This document shows, in pieces, positions 1 to 7,808 of a DNA stretch of 9,754 nucleotides. The notes under the pieces are model-generated. The model did not search any database. It saw only the letters and a program-made list of their open reading frames with translations, and was not told the DNA's origin. Each line of letters starts with the position of its first letter. Positions within the stretch are counted from its first letter, which is position 1. This DNA is from Desulfobacterales bacterium (GTDB lineage Bacteria > Desulfobacterota > Desulfobacteria > Desulfobacterales > UBA5852): contig JAERRP010000096.1 in the NCBI GenBank assembly GCA_016735415.1, positions 1 through 9,754 on the forward strand, in the 5' to 3' direction. Both the position numbers and the translations under genes were made by a program.

Positions 1-1000
1 TCACGCTCGGTGTCGCGAAAAGCAGTTCCATCGTGTGACGCACCTGGGGTTTAAGCTCCTGCAGCCGACCCGTGAGGGTCTCCCGATCCACGTCGGTCAT
101 GGGAAATCTTACCCCGCCGGGACGCACGAGCCCCTTCCCGAACCGGTTGCCGCACATCCACAGGGACATGTTGAGAAAGTCGCCCCGCATGCGCCCGCAA
201 TAGTTGGCCGGCGGCAGGAAGGCCACATCACCGCTCAATGCGCCCAGGTCGCCCACGTGGTTGGCCAGTCGTTCCAGTTCCAGTCCGATCGTTCGGATGA
301 TGCGCGCCCCGGCGTCGGGCGCCGTTCCGGTCAGGGCTTCGATTGCCTGGACAAAACACAGGCCGTGGCCAATGGCGGTATCGCCGGCAATGCCTTCGGT
401 GATGATCGGCAGGCGCCGGGCATCGACATTCAGCAGAAGCTGTTCGATCCCCCGATGCTGGTAGCCCAGCTGGATCTCCAGGTGCAGCACCCGCTCGCCG
501 ATGCAGTTGAACCGGAAGTGCCCCGGCTCGATCACACCGGCATGCACCGGCCCAACGGCGACTTCATGGATTTCTTCCCCCTCAACGGCATAATAATCGT
601 AGTTACCGGGGATATCGGCACGATAATCATTGCCGAAGACGTCCTCACGGCCACGATAATTGGGATGATAGCGCACCATTTTCAGCCAGGGGTGTCCCTC
701 GGGCCGAATGGCAAACTGTTCCGCCAGTTCCCGCTCGAAAAGGTGAAAAGGTTCGCAGGCAAGGCTCATGGATGGATAAGCCGCGGGGGCATCGCAGCCG
801 GCTGTAAGCAGGCGGTCCGTGCGCAGAACGGCCAGCAGTTTTAAAATACGTTCCTCTTGATAGGCAAAGTATTGGACGACCTTGCCCCCGCCTTCTACAA
901 TCCCCATGGCCTGGGTACAAAAATCGTCAAACGATAGATGGGGAATGCGCTCGCGGTCAACCGCCCGGCCGTTGCCGATCTCCAGAAAATCCGTCTGCAT
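1..1000 (-). CDS. Group 4 hydrogenase-like large subunit (HyfG/HycE-like, Ehr type), partial
   Basis: The reading frame is open for 333 codons and leaves the left edge, so the C-terminus is missing. Residues about 40-135 resemble the NuoC-like domain of HycE/HyfG (YPSMSLACEPFHLFERELAE). Residues about 150-333 resemble the NuoD-like catalytic domain (IEPGHFRF at 157-164, GYQHRGIEQL at 179-188, LELERLANHVGDLG at 240-253). In E. coli HycE the stretch before the conserved His reads RVCGICGFAH. Here it is GIAGDTAIGH (203-212), so the two N-terminal Ni-ligand cysteines are replaced by Ala205 and Thr208. This argues against a [NiFe] site and for an Ehr-type complex; the C-terminal cysteine pair lies outside the window. 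The ATG at 1000 has GGAGG six bases upstream (1007-1011), and its A is the last base of the preceding gene's TAA stop. The subunit should face the cytoplasm and carry the redox chemistry of the complex; its substrate is unknown. Confidence 0.9.
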   Translation of the reverse strand, partial: MQTDFLEIGNGRAVDRERIPHLSFDDFCTQAMGIVEGGGKVVQYFAYQEERILKLLAVLRTDRLLTAGCDAPAAYPSMSLACEPFHLFERELAEQFAIRPEGHPWLKMVRYHPNYRGREDVFGNDYRADIPGNYDYYAVEGEEIHEVAVGPVHAGVIEPGHFRFNCIGERVLHLEIQLGYQHRGIEQLLLNVDARRLPIITEGIAGDTAIGHGLCFVQAIEALTGTAPDAGARIIRTIGLELERLANHVGDLGALSGDVAFLPPANYCGRMRGDFLNMSLWMCGNRFGKGLVRPGGVRFPMTDVDRETLTGRLQELKPQVRHTMELLFATPSV

Positions 1001-2421
1001 TAAAATCCTCCACCCAGGGGCGACACCGCTTGAACAATGGTCTGATACAAAGTTCCCGGTATCCAGAAACCCAGCACCAGGGAAGTCATCAAGAGCGCGT
1101 ACTGTGGCCAGACCATGGCAGGTTTTTCTTCAATTTGGATGGTGGTATCGATGTCATCGAAGGAAATCTTCATGGCGTGCCGGCAGAACCCGGCAAATAT
1201 CACGCCAAGACTCAGGATAAACAGTCCCACAGCCGCATAGTGTCCGGTTCGAAAGGCGGCCATAATGATAAACAATTCTCCCAGAAAAATGCCGAAAGGC
1301 TGCAGTCCGGAGATACCGGCGAATCCGCCGAAAAAAGCCACAAAGGTTTTCGGCATAAGCCGGGCCAGTCGTCCGGTGCCCTCGATCAGGCGGTTGCCGA
1401 ATCCCAATAAAATATTGCCCGAACAAAGGAACAGCGACGACTTGATCAGGCTGTGATGGATGAGACACAGAATCGCGCCGTAAGCCCCCAGGCCACCAAT
1501 ACCGGTACCGAAAGCAATGATCCCCATGTTCTCGATGCTCGAATAGGCCAGCAGTCGTTTATACTCGGTCTGTTTCAGAATGAACGTCGCCGCCGCCAGA
1601 ATAGACACCAGACCGAAGGTCATCAGGATCGTACCGGAAAAATCGCCCAGCCCGGCGGCATTCATGATTTTATTGGTTTTGAAAATTCCCAGATAGGCAC
1701 AATTGAGCAGAACACCCGAAAGCAGCGCCGAAACCGGACTGGGTGCTTCGCTGTGGGCATCCGGGAGCCAGGTATGCATGGGCGCCAGTCCCATCTTGGT
1801 GCCGTAGCCGACCAGTATGAAAACAAATCCGGTTTTGAGCCACAGGGGGTCCAGTCGTTGGGCTTCGTCCGTCAGTGACGAGAAGGCCACCGGCACGTCC
1901 ACGCCGCCGACATCCATGGACAGGGCGATCAATACCGACCCCAGCAGGGCCAGGGCAATGCCGACGGAGCAGATCAACACATACTTCCAGGTGGCTTCCA
2001 GGGATGCCGCGGAGCGATGGGTATAAATCAACGGTGCGCTGGCCAGGGTGGTGGCCTCGATGGCAATCCACATGACCATGATATGATCCGAAAGGGTCAC
2101 CATGGTCATGGTGGACAGGAAAAGCAGCATGGATCCGGTGAAGACTCGCTCGGATCGGATCGCGGCGGTCTTGAGGTAGGCGCAGGTGTAAATGGAAATC
2201 AGAAAAAACAGGAGCGAGATCACGATCAGCGACAGCAGCCCCTCGGGGGTGACGGAAAAATAGGTCGAAAAAATCGCCAGGGGGCGCCTGACCCATAGCA
2301 GAATGGACAGGGCCAGATGGACAACACCGGTGATGACCAGCAGCGGGCGTCCGGACGCCCGGGGCATGAAAAAGGCGATGATGCCGGTGAGCATGGGAAT
2401 AATAAAAACCAATTCAACCAT
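1000..2421 (-). CDS. hyfF: HyfF-like proton-translocating antiporter-type membrane subunit
   Basis: This 473-residue polytopic protein belongs to the NuoL/M/N antiporter-like superfamily and matches HyfF best. Visible marks are the TM5 glutamate in WIAIEATTL (E122), the TM7 lysine in GYGTKMGLAPMHTWLP (K209), the AHSEAPSPVSALLSGVLLN segment at 222-240, K288 in the EYKRLLAYSSIENMG loop, and K327 in HHSLIKSSL. These charged residues form the in-membrane ion path in this superfamily. The loop usually reading SGLPPF is SGLQPFGIF here (371-379). The C-terminal tail (about 415-435) is acidic and hydrophilic. The gene starts 8 bases after the hyfE stop, with AGG seven bases before the ATG, and its TAA overlaps the hyfG start by one base, so it sits inside one operon. 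The inferred role is ion pumping driven by the redox subunits. The family is secure; the choice of HyfF over HyfD/NuoN rests on position and length. Confidence 0.9.
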   Translation of the reverse strand: MVELVFIIPMLTGIIAFFMPRASGRPLLVITGVVHLALSILLWVRRPLAIFSTYFSVTPEGLLSLIVISLLFFLISIYTCAYLKTAAIRSERVFTGSMLLFLSTMTMVTLSDHIMVMWIAIEATTLASAPLIYTHRSAASLEATWKYVLICSVGIALALLGSVLIALSMDVGGVDVPVAFSSLTDEAQRLDPLWLKTGFVFILVGYGTKMGLAPMHTWLPDAHSEAPSPVSALLSGVLLNCAYLGIFKTNKIMNAAGLGDFSGTILMTFGLVSILAAATFILKQTEYKRLLAYSSIENMGIIAFGTGIGGLGAYGAILCLIHHSLIKSSLFLCSGNILLGFGNRLIEGTGRLARLMPKTFVAFFGGFAGISGLQPFGIFLGELFIIMAAFRTGHYAAVGLFILSLGVIFAGFCRHAMKISFDDIDTTIQIEEKPAMVWPQYALLMTSLVLGFWIPGTLYQTIVQAVSPLGGGF

Positions 2422-2429
2422 ACAGGAAC

Positions 2430-3071
2430 CTATTCCTTTAGCGTTCTGAGCAGGGCCGTATCCACATCATCAAAGGTCTGTTTGATATTCTGCAGGATAA
2501 TGGCCATGATCATGACCCCGGCCAACACATCCAGCAGGATGCCGAACTCCACGATATGGTGGGCGCGAACCGAAAAGCCGGTGCCCACCAGATAGATACC
2601 GTTTTCCATCATGATATAGCCCAAAACCATGGCAATGGCATTGCGCCGTGCCATCAGCAGGAACATGCCGGCCACCAGAAGCGTAATAGCCGTGGGCAGC
2701 AGCAGAGCATTTCCGCTGGTCTGGGGCAGACTGAATTTGGGACTCACAAAGGCAGCCGCAACGATCAGCACGAGACCGGCCAGGAGGGAGGCATTGAAGC
2801 CAATGATCGGCTCGACCTCCCGTGTGATGGCGACCTTTTTAATGGCCAGGTAGATACATAATGGAATTCCGATGCCCCGGATCAACAGGGTGACCAGGGT
2901 GAAGACGACACCCCCGACAGTCAGGTCGTGGCCCATGAAAAAAGGAACGATGGACACGACCACGCCCTGGAAGGCCAGGACCTTGATCAGGGCCGGCAGC
3001 CGGCTCGATCCAAATGAAATCAGCACGGACAGCAAGACCAGGGCCAAAATGGTATCAACCGGATGGATCAT
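2430..3071 (-). CDS. hyfE: HyfE-like small membrane subunit (NuoK-like region)
   Basis: The 213-residue protein is almost entirely hydrophobic and close in length to E. coli HyfE (about 216 residues). Its C-terminal half resembles NuoK, with YIMMENGIYLVG at 152-163 followed by EFGILLDVLAGVM at 175-187. Buried E156, E175 and D181 are the candidate charged residues for linking ion movement between subunits. The tail (FDDVDTALLRTLKE) is hydrophilic. The start ATG lies inside the hyfC stop (ATGA, 4-base overlap), with GGAG eight bases upstream in the hyfC coding end. This implies translational coupling. The subunit normally sits in the membrane arm between the HyfC-like and HyfF-like proteins. 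Confidence 0.88.
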   Translation of the reverse strand: MIHPVDTILALVLLSVLISFGSSRLPALIKVLAFQGVVVSIVPFFMGHDLTVGGVVFTLVTLLIRGIGIPLCIYLAIKKVAITREVEPIIGFNASLLAGLVLIVAAAFVSPKFSLPQTSGNALLLPTAITLLVAGMFLLMARRNAIAMVLGYIMMENGIYLVGTGFSVRAHHIVEFGILLDVLAGVMIMAIILQNIKQTFDDVDTALLRTLKE

Positions 3072-3988
3072 TTGAGAAACTCCAGCGAGATAACGGTTGC
3101 AAAAAAGGCCAGGGCAAACGAGGTCAACACAAACTGCGGCACCTTGTCCATACGGTAGCGGGCCATCACCGACTCCGTGACGCCGACGACCAGATACACC
3201 AGCATCATGGCCGCCAGGAAAAGCACCAGATCGGCGGCGGGATAACCGGTCGTTACAGGACAGATCAGGCTGGTGATCATGGTGGAATAGAAAAAGAGTT
3301 TCAGGAACGATCCCAGTTCGATGAATGCCAAATCCGGTCCGCTGTGATCCAGCACCATGACCTCATGGATCATCGTGAGCTCCAGGTGCGTGGCCGGGTC
3401 GTCCACCGGCACCCGCGAGTTCTCCGTCAGAAGCACGATAAACAGTGCCAGAATCACGAACAGCAACGGCGGTCCGGCCGTCTGCCAGAGGCCCGCGGGC
3501 TGACCGGCGGAAAAATAGCCGCTCAAACTCAATTCACCGGTGAGGATGTAGAACAGAATCAGGACCATGAAAAGCGTGGCCTCGCAGATGATGGGGAAAT
3601 AGGCTTCCCGGGCCGCCCCCATCCCCTCGAAAGGCGAAGCCGTATCCATGGCGGCGGCGATGGTGAAAAAGCGTCCCAGTCCCAGTAGATACAGCAGCAG
3701 GATCACGTCACCCTTGAAGGCGAATATGGGCGGCTGCCCGGCGATGGGCAGGAACATCAGGACCGTCAAGGCGGCCCCCAGCGACACCATGGGCCCCAGT
3801 TTGAAAATAATGGTGGTGCTGGTGCTGTAAACCGATCCCTTTCGTAACAGCTTGATCAGGGTATAATAATTGATCAGCAGCGGCGGCCCCTTTTTACCGC
3901 CGAAAAACGCCTTCACTTTAAGGATGACCGCCGAATAGAACGGTGCCAGCATCAGCGCTAAAAGGAATAAAAAAACGGATGTCATCAT
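3068..3988 (-). CDS. hyfC: HyfC/HycD-like membrane anchor subunit (NuoH family)
   Basis: This is a polytopic protein of about 306 residues in the NuoH/HycD/EchB family, which joins the membrane arm to the soluble redox arm. Family marks are the N-terminal cytoplasmic loop with GGKKGPPLLINYYTLIKLLRK, PFEGMGAAREAYFPIICEA at about 119-137, and the signature ENSRVPVDDPATHLELTMIHE at about 189-209 (DDP..H.EL), which lines the quinone-chamber-like cavity in complex I. The start is uncertain. In-frame TTG (3991), ATG (3988) and ATG (3985) follow one another; GAGAAGG at 3993-3999 is 4 bases from the first ATG and 7 from the second, so 3985 is an equally good choice. The 3' end overlaps hyfE by 4 bases. 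No hyfD-like antiporter gene separates it from hyfE, unlike E. coli hyf. It lies about 80 bases downstream of hyfB. Confidence 0.9.
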   Translation of the reverse strand: MMTSVFLFLLALMLAPFYSAVILKVKAFFGGKKGPPLLINYYTLIKLLRKGSVYSTSTTIIFKLGPMVSLGAALTVLMFLPIAGQPPIFAFKGDVILLLYLLGLGRFFTIAAAMDTASPFEGMGAAREAYFPIICEATLFMVLILFYILTGELSLSGYFSAGQPAGLWQTAGPPLLFVILALFIVLLTENSRVPVDDPATHLELTMIHEVMVLDHSGPDLAFIELGSFLKLFFYSTMITSLICPVTTGYPAADLVLFLAAMMLVYLVVGVTESVMARYRMDKVPQFVLTSFALAFFATVISLEFLK

Positions 3989-4047
3989 CAAGCCTTCTCG
4001 TGGGTCGGAGGGGTCGCCGCAGACCTCATCCTTCCGGAAATCCCGCC

Positions 4048-4063
4048 GGGGCGGTCAGGCCCC
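4048..4063 (-). repeat. GC-rich inverted repeat between hyfB and hyfC
   Basis: GGGGC (4048-4052) and GCCCC (4059-4063) can pair around a 6-base loop in the roughly 80-base gap between the two genes. There is no T-tract, so it does not look like a terminator. It could be a processing or RNA-stabilising hairpin, or chance in GC-rich DNA. Confidence 0.3.
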
Positions 4064-4070
4064 CTGCAGG

Positions 4071-6032
4071 TCAGACAAAAAACAACAGCACCACAATCGC
4101 CAGAAGGATATAGCCGATGTAAAGATGAATATCGCCGTGCTGCAGCCATCGGAGTTTGTCGAACATGGCCCGGATCGGACGCACGATCACGAACTCCAGA
4201 TGCTTTTCGGCAATATCATGAATGTGACTGTGATAATGGGTCTTTTTCGGAAAACGCCCTTGGATGGCGGGGTGGTCCTCCTCCAGAGGGGCCAGGGGTC
4301 CAAAAAATGCAAGGATCGATCCGGCATAAGAAGACCCCGTGTACTGCATTCTGACGGTTGGCTGCGTAAATCCGCATCCCCAGGTGCCGGAGGCGGTCAC
4401 CGATTTTCCACGGTACAAAAAGACGCGCAAAACCAAAATCACAAGTAACACCGTGAAAAACAGCAGGGCCGCGCGTGTAATATTGCCGGTGATCTGCATG
4501 AAAGGCACCAAAGGTACGGGACCGTAGCCAAGATGGAGTGCTTCCGTGGCCTTGAGGGCCATGCCCGCAAACACGCCGGGAAATACCCCGATCAGCAGGC
4601 AGGCGCCTGCCAGCACAGCCATTGGCGCCAGCATGGAGACTCCTTTTTCATCCACTCCTTCCGCCGCCCGGCTTCGTGGTTCCCCCAGAAAGACAACCCC
4701 CACGACCTTGGTAAAACAGGCCAGGGCCAGGCCGCCGATCACCGCCAGGCTCACGATCGCCATGAGGCTCAACGCAAAATCGGTCTGGCCCAGAGCGACG
4801 CCGCGAAAGCCGCCCAGGTAGATTAAAAATTCACTGACAAACCCGTTGAACGGCGGCAGACCCGAAATGGCCAGGGAGCCGATCAAAAAAGTGGTTCCGG
4901 TGATTGGCATCTTCTTGATCAGACCGCCCAGGACATCAATCATGCGGGTGCCGGTCTTGTGAAGCACCATACCGGCGCCCATGAAGAGCAATGATTTGAA
5001 GATGGCGTGGTTGAGAACATGCAGAAGACCACCGCCAAACCCCAGCAAGGCCATGACCGGGTTGCCTGTGGAAACGCCGATCATGCCAAGGCCGATACCG
5101 ATCAGGATGATACCGATATTCTCGACGCTGTGATAGGCCAGTAACCGCTTGATATCATGTTGTCCGAGAGCATAGACCACGCCCAGGATGCCGGACAGCA
5201 TGCCGGCGATCAAGACGATATAGCCAAACAGGGGCACATGCCCACCCAGAAGCGCGTACATGCGGACGATACCGTAAATCCCACACTTGATCATTACCCC
5301 GGACATGATCGCGGAGATGTGGCTGGGGGCGGCCGGATGGGCCTGGGGCAGCCAGACGTGAAAGGGGAAAACACCGGCCTTGGAACCGAATCCGATAAAA
5401 GCCAGGACGAAAACCAGAATTTTAGCAGACTCCGGCAAAGCGGCGGCGCCATCAAAGCCAAAACTTGCGGTGTGGGAATAGATCACGCCGAAAGCCGCCA
5501 GGATGAACATGGCTCCCACCTGGGAGAAAACAAAATAGAGGTAGCCGGCGTTGCGATTCCCCTCGCTTTCATAATTGTAGACCACCAGGAAAAACGATGA
5601 CAGTGACATGATCTCCCAGCAGAGCATGAAGGTGATCATGTTCGCGGCGGTGACCACCAGGGCCATGGAGATCACCAGCAGACTGAAAAAGAGGTAGTGA
5701 CCGGCCACGCGCAGAGACTTCCCGGCGTCTTCCATGTATTGAAAGCTGTAGATGGCCGCCAGCAGAGAGATGGCGAAGATCACCACCAGGAAGAAGGCCG
5801 CAAGGCCATCTATGTGAAAAGCAAGATTGAACGCGTGCTGGTAGGATATCGCGGCGTTCGCATCGGCGCTCTGGAATATCCTGATGGTGGCATCGATCAG
5901 CCCGATCAGTCCGCCGGCGGTAATACCGAAGCATGCAACTGCTTTCATCAGGACAAAGCGGCGGCGTAAAAAAAGGAGTGGCCCAACGCCACCCCCGAGT
6001 ATGATTGTTACGGCCAGAAAGAAAAAATCCAT
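4071..6032 (-). CDS. hyfB: HyfB-like antiporter-type membrane subunit
   Basis: This is a NuoL-like protein of about 653 residues, comparable to E. coli HyfB (about 670) and longer than HycC. Numbered from the ATG at 6032, it has the TM5 glutamate in CWEIMSLSSFF (E140), the TM7 lysine in GFGSKAGVFPFHVWLPQAHP (K218), DIKRLLAYHSVENIG (K295), HAIFKSLLFMGAGMV (K346) and SGLPPFNGFVSEF at about 390-402. These are the ion-channel residues of the superfamily. The C-terminal soluble portion (TWGCGF... to about 590) is typical of HyfB/HycC, followed by a His-rich stretch (THYHSHIHD, about 598-606) and a final membrane helix. The start is uncertain: TTG (6044), GTG (6041) and ATG (6032) are in frame, and GGGAA sits 8 bases before the GTG, so translation may begin at 6041. 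It is the first gene of the visible complex and is followed by hyfC after about 80 bases. Confidence 0.92.
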   Translation of the reverse strand: MDFFFLAVTIILGGGVGPLLFLRRRFVLMKAVACFGITAGGLIGLIDATIRIFQSADANAAISYQHAFNLAFHIDGLAAFFLVVIFAISLLAAIYSFQYMEDAGKSLRVAGHYLFFSLLVISMALVVTAANMITFMLCWEIMSLSSFFLVVYNYESEGNRNAGYLYFVFSQVGAMFILAAFGVIYSHTASFGFDGAAALPESAKILVFVLAFIGFGSKAGVFPFHVWLPQAHPAAPSHISAIMSGVMIKCGIYGIVRMYALLGGHVPLFGYIVLIAGMLSGILGVVYALGQHDIKRLLAYHSVENIGIILIGIGLGMIGVSTGNPVMALLGFGGGLLHVLNHAIFKSLLFMGAGMVLHKTGTRMIDVLGGLIKKMPITGTTFLIGSLAISGLPPFNGFVSEFLIYLGGFRGVALGQTDFALSLMAIVSLAVIGGLALACFTKVVGVVFLGEPRSRAAEGVDEKGVSMLAPMAVLAGACLLIGVFPGVFAGMALKATEALHLGYGPVPLVPFMQITGNITRAALLFFTVLLVILVLRVFLYRGKSVTASGTWGCGFTQPTVRMQYTGSSYAGSILAFFGPLAPLEEDHPAIQGRFPKKTHYHSHIHDIAEKHLEFVIVRPIRAMFDKLRWLQHGDIHLYIGYILLAIVVLLFFV

Positions 6033-6154
6033 CGCCAACACCAATTCGGTTCCCGTCGCGTTTTTGTCCCTATAGATAATGATGCCATCAACTGAGCGAG
6101 TTTCATGCCGACGCGGGCGGCAGTGGCACCCTGCCCACTATAAAAATTCATGAG

Positions 6155-6183
6155 CATTTAGCCCAGAACGCCGATGGAGTCAA
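6155..6183 (-). promoter_or_regulatory. Candidate sigma-70-type promoter for the hyf-like operon
   Basis: On the minus strand TTGACT (6178-6183) is followed, after exactly 17 bases, by TAAATG (6155-6160). The -35 matches consensus at 5 of 6 positions; the -10 only at 3 of 6. A second hexamer, TATAGT (6137-6142), is a better -10 but has no good -35. The 210-base gap between the beta-helix gene and hyfB is the only long gap before the operon and would hold its promoter if the upstream gene is transcribed separately. Confidence 0.35.
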
Positions 6184-6191
6184 GATTCAAT

Positions 6192-6205
6192 GTTCGCAAC
6201 CGAAC
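6192..6205. repeat. Short inverted repeat upstream of the hyfB promoter candidate
   Basis: GTTCG and CGAAC form a perfect 5-base inverted repeat around 4 bases, about 10 bases upstream of the candidate -35. It may be a regulator half-site pair or a small hairpin. It is short enough to be chance. Confidence 0.25.
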
Positions 6206-6242
6206 GGTCACAAGTGTGGCGCAATGGCAGTTTTCGCTGTTT

Positions 6243-7661
6243 TTACGGCCGGATAATAATGGTGGGATACAATCCTTCCAAGGCCCCTTCAGGGTAAGGC
6301 TGGATGGTGTTGAATGAGATATTCTGGTTTTTCTGAGCATGCCCCTTTTCCTTGATACCATTGTAGAAGGCGCCGTTGGCTTCAAGGATGTGATGGATGC
6401 GATCGCGAAAGCCATTCACAAAACTTGCCCCACTGCCCTCAAAGAACAGGTTTCCGCGCGAGAAACCCTTGTTGATTTTGCTAAGCTCCTTGAGAGCGAT
6501 GCTGTTGGTCGCAAGATCCGCCGGACCGGTCACCAGCCCCCATACCAAGTGACCGGCCGGTATGCTCAACGGTTCTTTGATATCGATGATGGTGTGAGGC
6601 ATGATAATACAGTCCTTGCCAATGGTCAGCCGGCCTTCCGGACGCCCGCGCAGGAAGCTGTTAAACCCGACGAATACCGTTGGCCCCATATCCGCTTCGA
6701 TGATCTTGGCGCCATGGGCGGTCACATTGCAGCCTTCCAGCCGGGAATTGATGATATAACAATTCTCCTGGGCATTGGCGCCTTTGCCCATCCATGCATT
6801 CTGAAGGAAAGCGCGTTGGGCCACTAGAACATTTTCGCCGATATGGGTTTTGGGTTTGATCACGGCGAAACGGTCCAGCGAGGCGTTTTTGGGGACCGTC
6901 ACAGGATCGATATTGACCGTTTCAAAAACACGTTGAAAGGCTTCTTTGCGATCTTCCACAAAGTCGATCAGGAGTCCCTGGGGAGGACTGCCCGCCACGA
7001 AATGGATGTAATGGCTCAGTCGATCCAGGGGATAGCGGTACAGGAAGTTGAAATTTGCGGGGCTTCTGACCCAGACGGTGCCGGGCGCAATGTTGAGATG
7101 GCTGATCTCGCCGGCCTGGACGTAGGAAAACGTGCCGATGATGCAATCGTAGGTGGTCGTCAGGTCGACCGTGGCAAAAGGCCCCAGAAAACTGCCGTCG
7201 ATGGGGGACCCATGGATATTGGCGTAATGGGTGGATAACGTATTGCTGATGAAAAAGTTTTCGAGGGTCTCGGGGTCGTGGGAGAAGTTGTGGACCAGGG
7301 TTTTGATCAGGAAGCTGTCTTCGATCCGGATGACCTCATCCTTGGAAACCGGAATTTCGAAATCCGGATACTGAAATACATCCCCCTGTTTCTTGAGCTC
7401 GTCACCCCGGATGTCACTCTTGTAAAGAATCGAGTTGGTGGCGCCGCATCTCCCTAAAAAATAACTGCCCGCCAGGTTGGATTGCCGAAATTGGAAGTCC
7501 AGCGGATGATGCGGCGTGATACCGTAAAAGGCATAAAACTTTACCAGTTGGTTGAATGGGACAAGGCCGTTGACGAACGGATGAACGTCGAACTGGAGTT
7601 CCCGCAGATTGATGTTGACGCGTTGTATGATCCGATCGAAAAGATTTTGCAGTGCTTTCAT
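6243..7661 (-). CDS. Left-handed beta-helix (LpxA-like hexapeptide) protein, function unknown
   Basis: The protein has about 472 residues. It resembles trimeric LpxA-like proteins: stretches with a hydrophobic residue every sixth position and IG starts occur at about 150-200 (IDGSFLGPFATVDL, IIGTFSYVQAGE) and about 265-365 (IGENVLVAQ, MGKGANAQENCYI, IGKDCIIMPHTIIDI). Such folds are found in acyl/acetyltransferases, nucleotidyltransferase tails and gamma-carbonic anhydrases. No clear catalytic motif lets me choose, and the full-length family, with an N-terminal region (HHPLDFQFRQSNLAGSYFLG) and a mixed C-terminal tail, is not one I can name. No signal peptide or membrane segment is seen, so it is probably cytoplasmic. 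The ATG at 7661 has AGGG six bases upstream, which is better supported than an in-frame start at 7688. It lies about 147 bases after the CBS gene and about 210 bases before hyfB on the same strand; a shared transcript is possible but not shown. Confidence 0.72.
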   Translation of the reverse strand: MKALQNLFDRIIQRVNINLRELQFDVHPFVNGLVPFNQLVKFYAFYGITPHHPLDFQFRQSNLAGSYFLGRCGATNSILYKSDIRGDELKKQGDVFQYPDFEIPVSKDEVIRIEDSFLIKTLVHNFSHDPETLENFFISNTLSTHYANIHGSPIDGSFLGPFATVDLTTTYDCIIGTFSYVQAGEISHLNIAPGTVWVRSPANFNFLYRYPLDRLSHYIHFVAGSPPQGLLIDFVEDRKEAFQRVFETVNIDPVTVPKNASLDRFAVIKPKTHIGENVLVAQRAFLQNAWMGKGANAQENCYIINSRLEGCNVTAHGAKIIEADMGPTVFVGFNSFLRGRPEGRLTIGKDCIIMPHTIIDIKEPLSIPAGHLVWGLVTGPADLATNSIALKELSKINKGFSRGNLFFEGSGASFVNGFRDRIHHILEANGAFYNGIKEKGHAQKNQNISFNTIQPYPEGALEGLYPTIIIRP

Positions 7662-7808
7662 AATATTCCCTGTTAATTTCGTATCCATCCAGAAATGGTA
7701 GATTTTGGTTCAGGCCAAGGCCGCAGCGATTTTGGAACCGCAGGCGTAACCAGCTACGTCGAGGATTTCAAAAGAGCGAGAACGCCGGCCTGGGCCGAAA
7801 GATGCCTT

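Noticed and set aside
35..844. Long plus-strand reading frame of 269 codons opposite the large subunit
   Set aside because: The minus strand here encodes a clear NuoC/NuoD-like protein in one open frame. The plus-strand translation is Pro/Gly/His/Gln-rich without any recognisable domain, so it is an antisense shadow.
6121..6142. Possible sigma-54 site around the TGGCAC at 6126 (plus strand)
   Set aside because: TGGCAC is present, but the second element does not carry the required GC with proper spacing, and it points away from the hyf-like operon.
6243..7661. Beta-helix protein as a functional gamma-carbonic anhydrase
   Set aside because: I cannot find the three-His zinc-site pattern with its Arg/Asp/Gln partners; the His residues seen are scattered and do not fit the spacing.
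7669..7808. Terminator or small gene between the CBS and beta-helix genes
   Set aside because: No stem followed by a T-run and no plausible short ORF with a ribosome-binding site was found; the gap appears empty.
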